This document shows positions 46,599 to 56,532 of a stretch of 64,000 bases of DNA, piece after piece. The notes under the pieces are model-generated. The model ran no database searches and was not told the origin of the DNA. It was given only the letters and a program-made list of their open reading frames with translations. Both the position numbers and the translations under genes were made by a program. The stretch's first letter is position 1; each line of letters opens with the position of its first letter. Origin of the DNA: Pseudomonas fluorescens (lineage in GTDB: Bacteria > Pseudomonadota > Gammaproteobacteria > Pseudomonadales > Pseudomonadaceae); assembly GCF_001648775.1 (NCBI RefSeq), contig NZ_LVEJ01000008.1, forward strand, positions 124,001 to 188,000. The letters run 5' to 3'.

Positions 46599-48437
46599 TC
46601 AACCTTCAATCTGCCGCAGCCGCTTGTAAAGCGTATTCCGACTCACCCCCAACCGCCGCGCCAAATGCGAAATATTCCCCCCGCAAGCCCTCAACTCCCG
46701 GTTCAACGCCTCGACATCATTCAAGTCCAGTCCCAACGGCGCCGCGCTCTCCACCGGCTCCATCTCCAGATCCACAAAAAAATCATCCGGCAAATGCTCC
46801 GGCCTCACCGGTTGCTCCTCGGCCATGGCCAGCGCCACCTGCATCACGCTGCTGACCTGACGTAAATTCCCCGGCCACGGATGCCTTTCAAACAACGCCA
46901 ACACTTCCTGACTCAGCCCGGCCCACTGCGTCGGCTCACGATGCTGTTCCCACAACCGTTTAAACAATGCCTCCTTATCACTGCGCTCCCGCAGCGGCGG
47001 CAGTTCCAGCGTCAGTCCACCAATGCGGTAATACAAATCCTCCCGAAACCGCCCCAATTGCACTTGTTCACGCAAAGAGCGGTTGGTCGCCGAGATAATC
47101 CGCAAATCCACCGCAAACAACTCACTGCTGCCCACCGGCTGCACGCAACGCTCCTGCAATACCCTCAATAATCGCGCCTGTGTCGGCAACGGCATATCGC
47201 CGATTTCATCAAGGAACAACGTGCCTTTGTCCGCCTTGCGAATCAGGCCGATGCTGCCTTTCTGGTTGGCGCCGGTGAACGCGCCTTTCTCGTACCCGAA
47301 CAGTTCCGACTCAACCAGTTCGGCGGGGATCGCCGCGCAGTTGACGGCAATGAACGCCTGTTTGCTGCGCGAACTCGCCTGGTGCAGGGCTTTGACGAAG
47401 ACTTCTTTACCGACGCCGGTTTCGCCGTGAATCAGCAGCGGAATGTCTTTCTCCAGCAAACGCTCAGCCTGACGCACGGCTTTTTCCACGCGACTGTCGC
47501 CGAAGTGCAGGGTGTTGAGGCTGATGGCGGTGGGCGCGGCGGTTTTCGGTTCAGCAGCAAAAACGCGAGGCTGAATCGACGCCTGCTTCGGCCGCTTCAA
47601 CAAACATTGAAAACGGTTACGCCCGGAGGTCTGCAAGGCAAACGGCATGCCGTCGGGCTGATTGATCAGCTCCAGCAGTGAAACCTTGAACAGACTTTCA
47701 ACGCTGACCCGCGACAAACGCACGCCGAGCAGATTGTCGGCCCGCCGATTCGCCGACAGCACCTGACCGCTCTCATCAAAGATCAACAATCCGGCCCACT
47801 GACTGTCGAGGTTGTTCAATCCGGTGTTGAAAGTCAGTTGAAAGTGCTGGCCATGGAACAGGTTGAGGATCAGCCGGTTCTCCACGGTCTGGCTCATCAT
47901 CTTGACCATGCCCAGCGTGTGCGAGGGCGGCAGATAGCTGTCGCTGGACACATCGAGCACCGCAATCACCTTGCGCTCGGCGTCGAAAATCGGCGCGGCG
48001 GAACCGGTCATGAAGCGGTTGGCTTTCAGAAAATGTTCATCGTGTTCAATGTGCACCGCTTGTTCGCACGCCAGCGCCGTGCCGATCGCGTTGGTGCCGC
48101 TGGTGCGTTCGACCCAGCTCGCACCGGCCTGAAATCCACGGGCCAGACTCGGCTCGATAAAGCGCTGCGTGCCCCACGACGTCAGCACCTGGCCCTGATT
48201 GTCGGCGAGCATGATCAGGCAGTTGGAGTTGCTGAGGATGTTTTCGTAATAGGGCAGGACTTCCTGGTGCGTGGTCTGCACCAGTGAATGATGGCTGTCG
48301 AGCAGATGGGCGATGCCGGCAGCGGGCAATTGATCGAAGGCCGGCGTGCTCTGGTGGTCGAGACCGAACGCGCGGCAACGTTGCCAGGACGTCTGGACGA
48401 TCGCGTCGTGGGACAGCGGCGGGGCAGGTGCGGCCAT
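46599..48437 (-). CDS. AcoR-type sigma-54-dependent transcriptional activator
   Basis: The 612-aa protein has an N-terminal GAF-type sensor region (about 60-200, ASWVERTSGTNAIGTALACE), a PAS-like linker, then a sigma-54 AAA+ domain. The latter shows Walker A GETGVGKE, GAFTGA (in YEKGAFTGANQKG), Walker B GTLFLDEIGDM and the arginine finger region. A Fis-type helix-turn-helix ends it (HLARRLGVSRNTLYKRLRQIE). The GAF domain predicts a small-molecule ligand. It is divergent from a sigma-54-dependent ABC importer operon, its likely target. The leader has an Hfq/Crc motif, so the activator itself may be catabolite-repressed. Confidence 0.93.
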   Translation of the reverse strand: MAAPAPPLSHDAIVQTSWQRCRAFGLDHQSTPAFDQLPAAGIAHLLDSHHSLVQTTHQEVLPYYENILSNSNCLIMLADNQGQVLTSWGTQRFIEPSLARGFQAGASWVERTSGTNAIGTALACEQAVHIEHDEHFLKANRFMTGSAAPIFDAERKVIAVLDVSSDSYLPPSHTLGMVKMMSQTVENRLILNLFHGQHFQLTFNTGLNNLDSQWAGLLIFDESGQVLSANRRADNLLGVRLSRVSVESLFKVSLLELINQPDGMPFALQTSGRNRFQCLLKRPKQASIQPRVFAAEPKTAAPTAISLNTLHFGDSRVEKAVRQAERLLEKDIPLLIHGETGVGKEVFVKALHQASSRSKQAFIAVNCAAIPAELVESELFGYEKGAFTGANQKGSIGLIRKADKGTLFLDEIGDMPLPTQARLLRVLQERCVQPVGSSELFAVDLRIISATNRSLREQVQLGRFREDLYYRIGGLTLELPPLRERSDKEALFKRLWEQHREPTQWAGLSQEVLALFERHPWPGNLRQVSSVMQVALAMAEEQPVRPEHLPDDFFVDLEMEPVESAAPLGLDLNDVEALNRELRACGGNISHLARRLGVSRNTLYKRLRQIEG

Positions 48438-48467
48438 GGCAGTGGGCCTCTGATGCAGCGATTTTTA

Positions 48468-48475
48468 TTGTTGTT
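48468..48475 (-). promoter_or_regulatory. Hfq/Crc catabolite-activity motif in activator leader
   Basis: The minus strand reads AACAACAA (AAnAAnAA) within AACAACAATAAAAA, 31-38 bases upstream of the activator start codon. This is the consensus bound by Hfq with Crc on repressed mRNAs. Confidence 0.6.
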
Positions 48476-48509
48476 ATGAACCCAAATCCTGAGCACCACA
48501 CAGATCAAC

Positions 48510-48599
48510 TGTGGGAGCGAGCTTGCTCGCGAAAGCGGAGGATCAGTCACCGAATCGGTTGAATGACACACCGCATTCGCGAGCAAGCTCGCTCCCACA
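48510..48599. repeat. REP pair between activator and importer
   Basis: Facing REP units (AGCTTGCT variant) lie in the divergent intergenic region, between the activator leader and the TGTTCA repeats. Confidence 0.92.
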
Positions 48600-48637
48600 G
48601 GATCTCCGGTGTTCACCGAAATGAGTCCATAGAGTGT

Positions 48638-48695
48638 TGTTCACTATTGTTCATTGTCAATCGCCCAACTGTTCAAATGTGTTCAGCAATGAACG
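48638..48695. promoter_or_regulatory. Candidate enhancer (UAS) of TGTTCA repeats
   Basis: TGTTCA occurs at 48638, 48648, 48670 and 48680 (pairs exactly 10 bp apart), and the last pairs with TGAACG at 48690 as TTCA-N4-TGAA. A fifth copy is at 48610. They lie about 55-110 bp upstream of the sigma-54 promoter, the place for binding of the adjacent activator. Confidence 0.65.
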
Positions 48696-48749
48696 CTCAA
48701 TCCCCGCGCTTTCAGCGATTTTCACGCCAAATCAACCACTTGCCGTTTC

Positions 48750-48765
48750 TGGCACGAAACTCGCT
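48750..48765 (+). promoter_or_regulatory. Sigma-54 promoter of the ABC importer operon
   Basis: TGGCACGAAACTCGCT has a perfect -24 TGGCAC box with GG and GC 10 bases apart. Predicted transcription start near 48776, 34 bases before the first gene. Confidence 0.85.
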
Positions 48766-48789
48766 CCCGTGCACAGGTCGCTTGACTCC

Positions 48790-48797
48790 AATAATAA
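48790..48797 (+). promoter_or_regulatory. Hfq/Crc motif at the importer ribosome-binding site
   Basis: AATAATAA lies directly before and merges into the AAAAAGG Shine-Dalgarno stretch (48796-48802) of the first importer gene. Hfq/Crc bound here would block ribosome access. Confidence 0.68.
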
Positions 48798-48809
48798 AAA
48801 GGCCGAGCC

Positions 48810-49904
48810 ATGTCACTCACCCTGGAGCACGTCAGCCGTACCGTCGAGGGCCAGACCTGGATCGACGATGCGTGCCTGAAATTCGAAGCCGGATCCTTCA
48901 ACGTTTTGCTCGGCCGCACGCTGTCCGGCAAAACCAGCCTCATGCGTTTAATGGCAGGTTTAGACAAGCCTGACAGCGGTCGCATCCTGATGAACGGCGT
49001 CGACGTCACCCAACGCCCGGTGCGTTTGCGCAACGTGTCGATGGTCTATCAGCAGTTCATCAACTACCCGACCATGACCGTGTTCGAGAATATTGCCTCG
49101 CCGCTACGACAGGCCGGCGTCTCAAAAGAGATCATCCACAGCAAAGTGCAGGAAACCGCGAAGATGCTGCGCATCGAGAAGTTTCTGCAGCGCTATCCGC
49201 TGGAGCTGTCCGGCGGTCAACAGCAACGCACCGCCATGGCTCGCGCGCTGGTCAAGGATGCTGAGCTGATCCTCTTCGATGAGCCGCTGGTCAACCTCGA
49301 TTACAAACTGCGCGAAGAACTCCGCCAGGAAATGCGCGAGCTGTTCAAGGCGCGCCACACCATCGCGATCTACGCCACCACCGAGCCCAACGAAGCGCTG
49401 GCACTCGGCGGCACCACGACCATTCTTCATGAAGGCCGGGTGATTCAGAGCGGCCCGTCGACCTCGGTCTATCACCAGCCACAAACCGTGCTTGCGGCCG
49501 AACTGTTCTCGGAGCCGCCGATCAACCTGATGCCCGGGCGCATCGCTGGCAACGAAGTGAGTTTTGCCAACTTCGTGCACTTCCCGTTGAACGTTGATCT
49601 GCGCCCGGTGGGCGAGGGCGAGTTCCGTTTTGGCGTGCGCCCCAGCCACATCTCGCTGGTGCCGAGCAACGATGACGATCTGGAATTGGCCGTCACCGTC
49701 GAAGTCGCCGAGATCAGCGGTTCGGAAACCTTCCTGCACGTGCGCAACGAACATTTCCTGCTGGTGCTGCATCTGCCCGGCGTTCACGAATACGACGTCG
49801 ATGCGCCGATCCGCATTTACATCCCGACCCACAAACTGTTCGTTTTCGATGCGCAGGGCCGTCTGGTGCAAGCACCGGGCCGGCGTGTCGCGAGGGTTGC
49901 CTGA
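48810..49904 (+). CDS. ABC importer ATPase 1 (GlpS-like)
   Basis: The 364-aa ATPase of the MalK/UgpC class has a C-terminal regulatory TOBE domain (about 240-364). It has Walker A GRTLSGKTS (35-43), a canonical signature LSGGQQQR (133-140) and Walker B ILFDEP (154-159). The switch histidine (usual VTHD) is replaced in AIYATTEPNEA (Thr191). With the five following genes the layout matches the rhizobial glycerol transporter glpSTPQUV, as remembered. The substrate is likely glycerol or a related polyol, but not proven. Its ATGA overlap couples it to the second ATPase gene. Confidence 0.86.
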   Translation: MSLTLEHVSRTVEGQTWIDDACLKFEAGSFNVLLGRTLSGKTSLMRLMAGLDKPDSGRILMNGVDVTQRPVRLRNVSMVYQQFINYPTMTVFENIASPLRQAGVSKEIIHSKVQETAKMLRIEKFLQRYPLELSGGQQQRTAMARALVKDAELILFDEPLVNLDYKLREELRQEMRELFKARHTIAIYATTEPNEALALGGTTTILHEGRVIQSGPSTSVYHQPQTVLAAELFSEPPINLMPGRIAGNEVSFANFVHFPLNVDLRPVGEGEFRFGVRPSHISLVPSNDDDLELAVTVEVAEISGSETFLHVRNEHFLLVLHLPGVHEYDVDAPIRIYIPTHKLFVFDAQGRLVQAPGRRVARVA

Positions 49905-51006
49905 TGGCCGAAATCCGTTTGCAGCACCTCGCCCACAGCTACAGCAAAACCCCGAGCGGCGCGGAGGATTACGCGATTCGCGAGATGGATCACGTCTGGG
50001 AGCAGGGCGGCGCCTACGCGTTGCTCGGGCCGTCGGGTTGCGGCAAGTCGACCTTGCTCAACATCATTTCCGGCCTGCTCAGCCCCTCGCAGGGCCACGT
50101 GTTGTTCGACGGCAAAGCGGTCAACGACCTGACGCCGGAGAAGCGCAACATCGCTCAGGTTTTTCAGTTTCCGGTGGTCTACGACACCATGACCGTGTTC
50201 GATAACTTGGCTTTCCCCTTGCGCAATCAGGGCATGGCCGAGGCGAAAGTACACAGCAAGGTGCAGGAAATCGCCGAAGTCCTCGACCTGCAAAACCTGC
50301 TGAGCAAGAAGGCGCGCAACCTCACCGCCGACGAAAAACAGAAAGTCTCGATGGGCCGTGGTCTGGTCCGCGACGACGTTTCCGCAATCCTCTTCGATGA
50401 ACCGCTGACGGTGATCGACCCGCACCTGAAGTGGAAACTGCGGCGCAAGCTCAAGCAGATCCATGAGCAGTTCAACATCACCATGGTCTACGTCACCCAC
50501 GATCAACTCGAGGCTTCGACCTTCGCCGACAAGATCGCGGTGATGTACGGCGGTCAGATTGTCCAGTTCGGCACGCCACGGGAATTGTTCGAGCGGCCGA
50601 GCCACACCTTTGTCGGCTATTTCATCGGCAGCCCGGGAATGAACCTGATCGAAGTGCAGCCGCAACCGGGCGGTGTCGGTTTCGCCTCGACGCACCTGCC
50701 GTTGTCCGACGCCATGCAGCGACATATCGAACACGGCCAGTGGAAAAATCTCAAGGTCGGCATCCGTCCCGAGTTCATTCATGTCTGGGACGAGCCGTTT
50801 GATGACGCGATGCAGGCCAGAGTCGTACACGTCGAAGACCTCGGCACCTACAAAATCATGACCCTCGACCTCGACGGCGCGCCGCTGAAAGTACGCCTCA
50901 CCGAGGACAAACCAGTGCCGCAGGGCACCGCGTACATCAGTTTTCCGGCGCAGTGGCTGATGGTCTATGCCGATGAATTTCTGCTTGAAGCCGACGAGGT
51001 GCAGCC

Positions 51007-51010
<4 letters not shown>
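49904..51010 (+). CDS. ABC importer ATPase 2 (GlpT-like)
   Basis: The 368-aa ATPase has Walker A LGPSGCGKST (41-50), Walker B ILFDEP (162-167) and a normal switch His in YVTHDQLEA (His199). Its signature motif is degenerate: LTADEKQK (140-147) instead of LSGGQQQR. This complements the first ATPase, which has a good signature but no switch His. A C-terminal TOBE domain is present. The two would form a heterodimer with one canonical and one degenerate ATP site. Start and stop overlap its neighbours by 1-4 bases. Confidence 0.86.
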
Positions 51011-51873
<863 letters not shown>

Positions 51874-51882
51874 GGCCCGGCC

Positions 51883-52683
51883 ATGAGCAAAAGAAAGCTT
51901 ATTCCGTTGTTGGTGTACATCCTGTTCCTGCTGGTGCCGATTTACTGGCTGCTGAACATGTCATTCAAGAGCAACACCGAAATCCTCGGCGGCCTGACGC
52001 TTTTCCCACAGGACTTTACGCTGGCGAACTACAAAGTGATCTTCACCGATCCGAGTTGGTACAACGGCTATCTCAACTCGCTGTATTACGTGAGCCTGAA
52101 CACGGTGATTTCGCTGAGCGTGGCGTTGCCAGCGGCGTATGCGTTTTCGCGTTACCGTTTTCTCGGCGACAAGCACCTGTTCTTTTGGCTGCTGACCAAT
52201 CGCATGGCGCCGCCGGCGGTGTTTCTGCTGCCGTTCTTCCAGCTGTATTCGTCGATTGGCCTGTTCGATACGCATATCGCCGTAGCCTTGGCGCACTGCC
52301 TGTTCAACGTGCCATTGGCGGTGTGGATTCTTGAGGGCTTCATGTCCGGTGTGCCGAAAGAAATCGACGAAACCGCCTACATCGACGGCTACAGTTTCCC
52401 CAAGTTCTTCGTGAAGATTTTCATCCCGCTGATCGGCTCCGGCATCGGCGTCACGGCGTTTTTCTGCTTCATGTTTTCCTGGGTCGAATTGCTGCTCGCG
52501 CGCACGTTGACCTCGGTAAATGCCAAGCCGATCGCCGCCGTCATGACGCGCACGGTTTCCGCTTCGGGTATCGATTGGGGTGTGCTGGCAGCGGCGGGGG
52601 TGTTGACCATTCTGCCGGGCATGCTGGTGATCTGGTTTGTTCGCAACCACGTGGCCAAGGGCTTTGCCCTCGGTCGGGTCTGA
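51883..52683 (+). CDS. ABC importer permease 2 (GlpQ-like)
   Basis: The 266-aa MalG-like permease has six helices and a complete EAA loop, MSGVPKEIDETAYIDGYSFPKFFVKIFIPLI. The N-terminal segment LIPLLVYILFLLVPIYWLLNMSFKSNTEI is typical of carbohydrate ABC permeases. It pairs with the preceding permease as the transmembrane channel. Confidence 0.9.
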   Translation: MSKRKLIPLLVYILFLLVPIYWLLNMSFKSNTEILGGLTLFPQDFTLANYKVIFTDPSWYNGYLNSLYYVSLNTVISLSVALPAAYAFSRYRFLGDKHLFFWLLTNRMAPPAVFLLPFFQLYSSIGLFDTHIAVALAHCLFNVPLAVWILEGFMSGVPKEIDETAYIDGYSFPKFFVKIFIPLIGSGIGVTAFFCFMFSWVELLLARTLTSVNAKPIAAVMTRTVSASGIDWGVLAAAGVLTILPGMLVIWFVRNHVAKGFALGRV

Positions 52684-52693
52684 GGAGCTGATG

Positions 52694-52966
52694 ATGGAAT
52701 GGATGAGTTGGACCACGCCTACCGCAGCTTTCTTCATCGTCATCGGCCTGATTCTGGTCGGCATGACCACTTGGGAACTGCGTTCGCCGAGCATCCTGCG
52801 GCGAGGTTTTCTGCCGATTGCCACCACCCGTGGTGATCGTTTGTTTATCGGTCTTCTCGGCAGCGCCTACCTGCATTTGCTGGTGATCGGCGCCACCGAC
52901 TGGAGCATCTGGGTGGCGTCCGCGTTGTCCCTGGTGTGGCTGTTGGCTGTGATGCGTTGGGGCTAG
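52694..52966 (+). CDS. Small DUF2160 membrane protein (GlpU-like)
   Basis: The 90-aa protein has three predicted membrane helices: AAFFIVIGLILVGMTTWEL, a middle one around LFIGLLGSAYLHLLVIG, and WIWVASALSLVWLLAVM-type sequence at the C-terminus. A start at the second ATG of the doublet (52694) gives 6-base spacing from AGGAG; ATG 52691 is possible. DUF2160 proteins are found almost only inside glycerol-type ABC operons (glpU), which is the main reason for identifying the substrate class. Role unknown. Confidence 0.85.
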   Translation: MEWMSWTTPTAAFFIVIGLILVGMTTWELRSPSILRRGFLPIATTRGDRLFIGLLGSAYLHLLVIGATDWSIWVASALSLVWLLAVMRWG

Positions 52967-53014
52967 TCGAGTCAATCGGCAACCGTGCTCCGAAATCCTA
53001 AACAGGAGGTCTCT

Positions 53015-54757
53015 ATGTTCGACAAAAACAATAAGCTGCGACATAGCATTTCATTGGCAGCCATGCTGGCACTCAGCGGTTTGAGCGCCGCCGCGTGGGC
53101 CGATGCCTACGAAGACGCGGCGAAAAAATGGATCGGCAGTGAATTCAAACCGTCGACCCTGACGGCCGAGCAGCAACTGGAAGAATTGAAGTGGTTCATC
53201 AAGGCCGCCGAACCGTTTCGCGGCATGGAAATCAAGGTCGTTTCCGAGACCCTGACCACCCACGAATACGAGTCGAAGGTGCTGGCCAAGGCCTTCACCG
53301 AAATCACCGGGATCAAGCTCACCCACGACTTGCTGCAAGAAGGCGACGTGGTCGAGAAAATGCAGACGGTGATGCAGTCCGACAAGAACATCTATGACGG
53401 CTGGGTCAACGACTCGGATCTGATCGGTACGCACTTTCGCTACGGCAAGACCGAATCGATCACCGACCTGATGGCCAACGAAGGCAAGAACTTCACTTCG
53501 CCGACCCTCGACATCAAGGACTTCATCGGCATCTCGTTCACCACCGCGCCGGACGGCAAGATCTATCAATTGCCCGATCAGCAATTCGCCAACCTGTACT
53601 GGTTCCGCGCCGACTGGTTCGAGCGCGCCGACCTGAAAGCCAAGTTCAAGGAAAAGTACGGCTACGAATTGGGCGTGCCGGTGAACTGGTCGGCCTATGA
53701 AGACATCGCCAAATTCTTCAGCGAAGACGTCAAGGAAATCGACGGCAAACGCGTTTACGGCCACATGGACTACGGCAAGAAAGATCCGTCGCTGGGCTGG
53801 CGTTTCACCGATGCCTGGTTCTCCATGGCCGGGGGCGGCGACAAGGGGCTGCCCAACGGTTTGCCGGTGGACGAGTGGGGGATTCGTGTCGAGGATTGCC
53901 ACCCTGTCGGCTCCAGCGTGACCCGTGGCGGCGACACCAATGGCCCGGCGGCGGTGTTCGCCACCACCAAGTACGTCGACTGGCTGAAGAAGTACGCGCC
54001 ACCGGAAGCGGCGGGCATGACTTTCTCCGAGTCGGGGCCGGTACCGTCGCAAGGCAACATCGCCCAGCAGATTTTCTGGTACACCGCATTCACCGCCGAC
54101 ATGACCAAACCGGGCCTGCCGGTGGTCAACGCCGACGGCACACCGAAATGGCGCATGGCGCCATCGCCGCGAGGGCCGTATTGGGAGGAGGGCATGAAGC
54201 TCGGTTATCAGGACGTGGGTTCGTGGACGTTCATGAAATCCACGCCTGAGAAACAGAAGCTGGCAGCGTGGCTGTACGCGCAGTTCGTCACTTCGAAAAC
54301 CGTGTCGCTGAAGAAAACCATCGTCGGCCTGACGCCGATTCGCGAGTCGGACATCAACTCGCAAGCGATGACCGATCTGGCGCCGAAACTCGGTGGTCTG
54401 GTCGAGTTCTACCGCAGCCCGGCCCGCGTGCAGTGGACCCCGACCGGGACCAACGTGCCGGACTATCCGCGTCTGGCGCAATTGTGGTGGAGCCACATCG
54501 CCGAAGCGGCCAGCGGCGAGAAGACCCCGCAACAGGCGCTGGATGGCTTGGCGAAGGATCAGGACGCGATCATGACGCGTCTGGAACGCTCCAAGGCCCA
54601 AGCCGTTTGCGCACCGAAAATGAACCCGGAACGCGACGCGCAATACTGGTTTGATCAACCGGGCGCACCGAAACCGAAACTGGCCAACGAGAAGCCGAAA
54701 GGCGAGACCGTGAGCTACAACGAACTGCTGAAATCGTGGGCGGATGCGCGTAAGTAA
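53015..54757 (+). CDS. Extracellular solute-binding protein (GlpV-like)
   Basis: The ATG at 53015 has a near-perfect AGGAGGT. The 580-aa protein has a signal peptide ending near AAAWADA and is larger than usual sugar-binding proteins, as is the glycerol-binding GlpV type. It includes WFIKAAEPFRGMEIKVVSETL, KLTHDLLQEGDVVEKMQ and a C-terminal extension with conserved cysteines (ERSKAQAVCAPKMN). It captures the substrate in the periplasm for the permeases. It is the last gene of the operon, with a terminator 21 bases on. Confidence 0.9.
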   Translation: MFDKNNKLRHSISLAAMLALSGLSAAAWADAYEDAAKKWIGSEFKPSTLTAEQQLEELKWFIKAAEPFRGMEIKVVSETLTTHEYESKVLAKAFTEITGIKLTHDLLQEGDVVEKMQTVMQSDKNIYDGWVNDSDLIGTHFRYGKTESITDLMANEGKNFTSPTLDIKDFIGISFTTAPDGKIYQLPDQQFANLYWFRADWFERADLKAKFKEKYGYELGVPVNWSAYEDIAKFFSEDVKEIDGKRVYGHMDYGKKDPSLGWRFTDAWFSMAGGGDKGLPNGLPVDEWGIRVEDCHPVGSSVTRGGDTNGPAAVFATTKYVDWLKKYAPPEAAGMTFSESGPVPSQGNIAQQIFWYTAFTADMTKPGLPVVNADGTPKWRMAPSPRGPYWEEGMKLGYQDVGSWTFMKSTPEKQKLAAWLYAQFVTSKTVSLKKTIVGLTPIRESDINSQAMTDLAPKLGGLVEFYRSPARVQWTPTGTNVPDYPRLAQLWWSHIAEAASGEKTPQQALDGLAKDQDAIMTRLERSKAQAVCAPKMNPERDAQYWFDQPGAPKPKLANEKPKGETVSYNELLKSWADARK

Positions 54758-54777
54758 CAGCTGAAATGTGAAAGGCG

Positions 54778-54806
54778 AACGGCACCGCAAGGTGCCGTTT
54801 TCTTTG
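54778..54806 (+). terminator. Terminator of the ABC importer operon
   Basis: AACGGCACC, a GCAA tetraloop and GGTGCCGTT followed by TTCTTT. Confidence 0.9.
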
Positions 54807-54824
54807 CTGCCTGATCTACCGTAT

Positions 54825-54912
54825 TCGCTTGCAGGCAAGCTCCCACAGGTTTCTGCGTCGCTCACAAATTCCGAGTGCACTTGGAACCACTGTGGGAGCT
54901 TGCCTGCAAGCG
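54825..54912. repeat. REP-variant pair (CGCTTGCAGGCAAGC type)
   Basis: Two facing palindromes of a second REP subtype (GGGAGCTTGCCTGCAAGCG) differ from the common GCGAGC type in this window. First element of a 300-base repeat cluster after the importer operon. Confidence 0.85.
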
Positions 54913-54955
54913 ATTGCTTTCTGACATTCGACATGGATATCGCTAGATCCGACGC

Positions 54956-55051
54956 TTTCGCGAGCAAGCTCGCTCCCACAGGTTTTGGCGGCGTCCACAC
55001 ATTTTGTGAATGACTACTGTCCCTATGGGAGCGAGCCTGCTCGCAGGCGAA
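54956..55051. repeat. REP pair with hybrid right arm
   Basis: The left arm is the common GCGAGCAAGCTCGC type; the right arm (GCGAGCCTGCTCGCAGGCGA) carries an insertion that mixes the two subtypes. No gene is visible in this gap. Confidence 0.8.
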
Positions 55052-55098
55052 GGCCTACAGGTTTCAGTGGTGCCCACAAAACCTGAGTACCCCGCAAA

Positions 55099-56532
55099 TC
55101 ACTGTGGGAGCTTGCCTGCAAGCGAAGGGGCCATTGGCGGCACCGCCGGAAACCCAAGCCGGAACACGGTCATCGCCCCCGGCAAACTCTTAACCTCCGC
55201 CACCCCCTGATGCAGGCTCATGATCGAGCGCACGATCGCCAGCCCCAACCCGGTGCTACCCTGCGAACGAGAGCGGCTGCTGTCGACGCGGTAGAAGCGG
55301 TCGAACAGATACGGCAGATGTTGCGCCTCAATTCCCGCGCCGGGGTTGCTGACCAGCAGGGATGCCTGCGTCGCACTCTGTTCGACCAGCAGTGTCACGG
55401 TTTTCCCGTTCGGGCAATGGCGCAATGCGTTGGACAGCAAATTCGAAATCGCTCGCTGAATCATCAACCGATCGCCCATCACCTGTGCGCTGCCAATGAC
55501 ATTCAAGTGAATATCCTTGTCCTGCGCCGACAACGAAAACATCTCGGCGACTTTCGCCACTTCAACCTCCAGCGCCACCGCTTCAAACGGCGCCAGCGCC
55601 GACGGATGACTGACCTGCGCGAGAAACAGCATGTCCGAGACAATCCGCGCCACGCGCTCCAGTTCCTCGGTGCACGACACCAGCACGTCCTTGTACTCAT
55701 CGACACTGCGTTCGCGCGAAAGGGTCACCTGCGCCTTGCCCATCAGGTTATTGATTGGCGTGCGCAGCTCATGCGCAAGATCGTCGGAGAACTGCGACAA
55801 CTGCTGCACCCCGGCATCCAGCCGATGCAGCATGAAGTTGATGCCTTGCGCCAGTTCGCTCAGCTCCTGCGGCATGTTCACCATCGACAGCCGATGCTCG
55901 AGGTCCTGGGTCGAGACCATCGCCGCCACTTTGCGAAACTCCCGCAGCGGCGCCAATCCGCGTTGCACCGCGCCCCACGCGGTCAGGCCGATGAACACCA
56001 GCAACAGCGGCAAGGCAATCAGCGTCGAGCGCAGGTAAGCGCTGAGCAAGGCTTGGTCGTGAGCGTTGTCCATCGACAACAGCACCGGCACGCTGCTGCC
56101 ATCCTTGAGACGAATCAGCTTGGACACCGTGAGGAATTTCGCCCCCTCAGCATCGATACTGTCGGAGTAGGCCAGTTGCTCGGTGGTCGCCCGTACGGCC
56201 TTCAATTCAACCCGTGGATCGCTCAAGCCACTGCCGGACTTGAGCAGCGGTGAACGCTGGTTCAAACGGTCATAAATCGTCAGGGTCAGGTTGTCATGCC
56301 CCATGACCTGATCGAGCAGAATGTGCGGCTTGCCGCTGATTTCATTGGCGTCGACGTACAGCGACAGGCTGTGTTCGACCTGCGCCATCTTCTTTTCAAG
56401 GCTGTCGCGCGACAGCGTATTAAGTTCATGGGTCAGAGCGAAATAGGCGAGGATCGCCAGAAACACCACCAACAGCGCGCCGAGAATACTCACCGTCAGA
56501 CCGAGGCGCATCGACAGGCTGGCGGGCTTCAT
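55099..56532 (-). CDS. Heavy-metal-type sensor histidine kinase
   Basis: The 477-aa kinase has two membrane helices (about 12-34 and 168-190) around a periplasmic sensor domain, a HAMP region, the H-box [18 protein letters not shown] (His in DLAHELRTP), an N-box near [17 protein letters not shown], and G-boxes [20 protein letters not shown] and [17 protein letters not shown]. It resembles CzcS/CopS/IrlS kinases. It overlaps the response-regulator stop (ATGA). The last eight residues (SLAGKLPQ) are encoded by a REP palindrome at 55103-55126. Confidence 0.93.
   Translation of the reverse strand: MKPASLSMRLGLTVSILGALLVVFLAILAYFALTHELNTLSRDSLEKKMAQVEHSLSLYVDANEISGKPHILLDQVMGHDNLTLTIYDRLNQRSPLLKSGSGLSDPRVELKAVRATTEQLAYSDSIDAEGAKFLTVSKLIRLKDGSSVPVLLSMDNAHDQALLSAYLRSTLIALPLLLVFIGLTAWGAVQRGLAPLREFRKVAAMVSTQDLEHRLSMVNMPQELSELAQGINFMLHRLDAGVQQLSQFSDDLAHELRTPINNLMGKAQVTLSRERSVDEYKDVLVSCTEELERVARIVSDMLFLAQVSHPSALAPFEAVALEVEVAKVAEMFSLSAQDKDIHLNVIGSAQVMGDRLMIQRAISNLLSNALRHCPNGKTVTLLVEQSATQASLLVSNPGAGIEAQHLPYLFDRFYRVDSSRSRSQGSTGLGLAIVRSIMSLHQGVAEVKSLPGAMTVFRLGFPAVPPMAPSLAGKLPQ
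55103..55126. repeat. Single REP-variant palindrome within the kinase 3' end
   Basis: TGTGGGAGCTTGCCTGCAAGCG-type sequence overlaps the last codons and stop of the kinase gene. Same subtype as 54825-54912. Confidence 0.85.
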
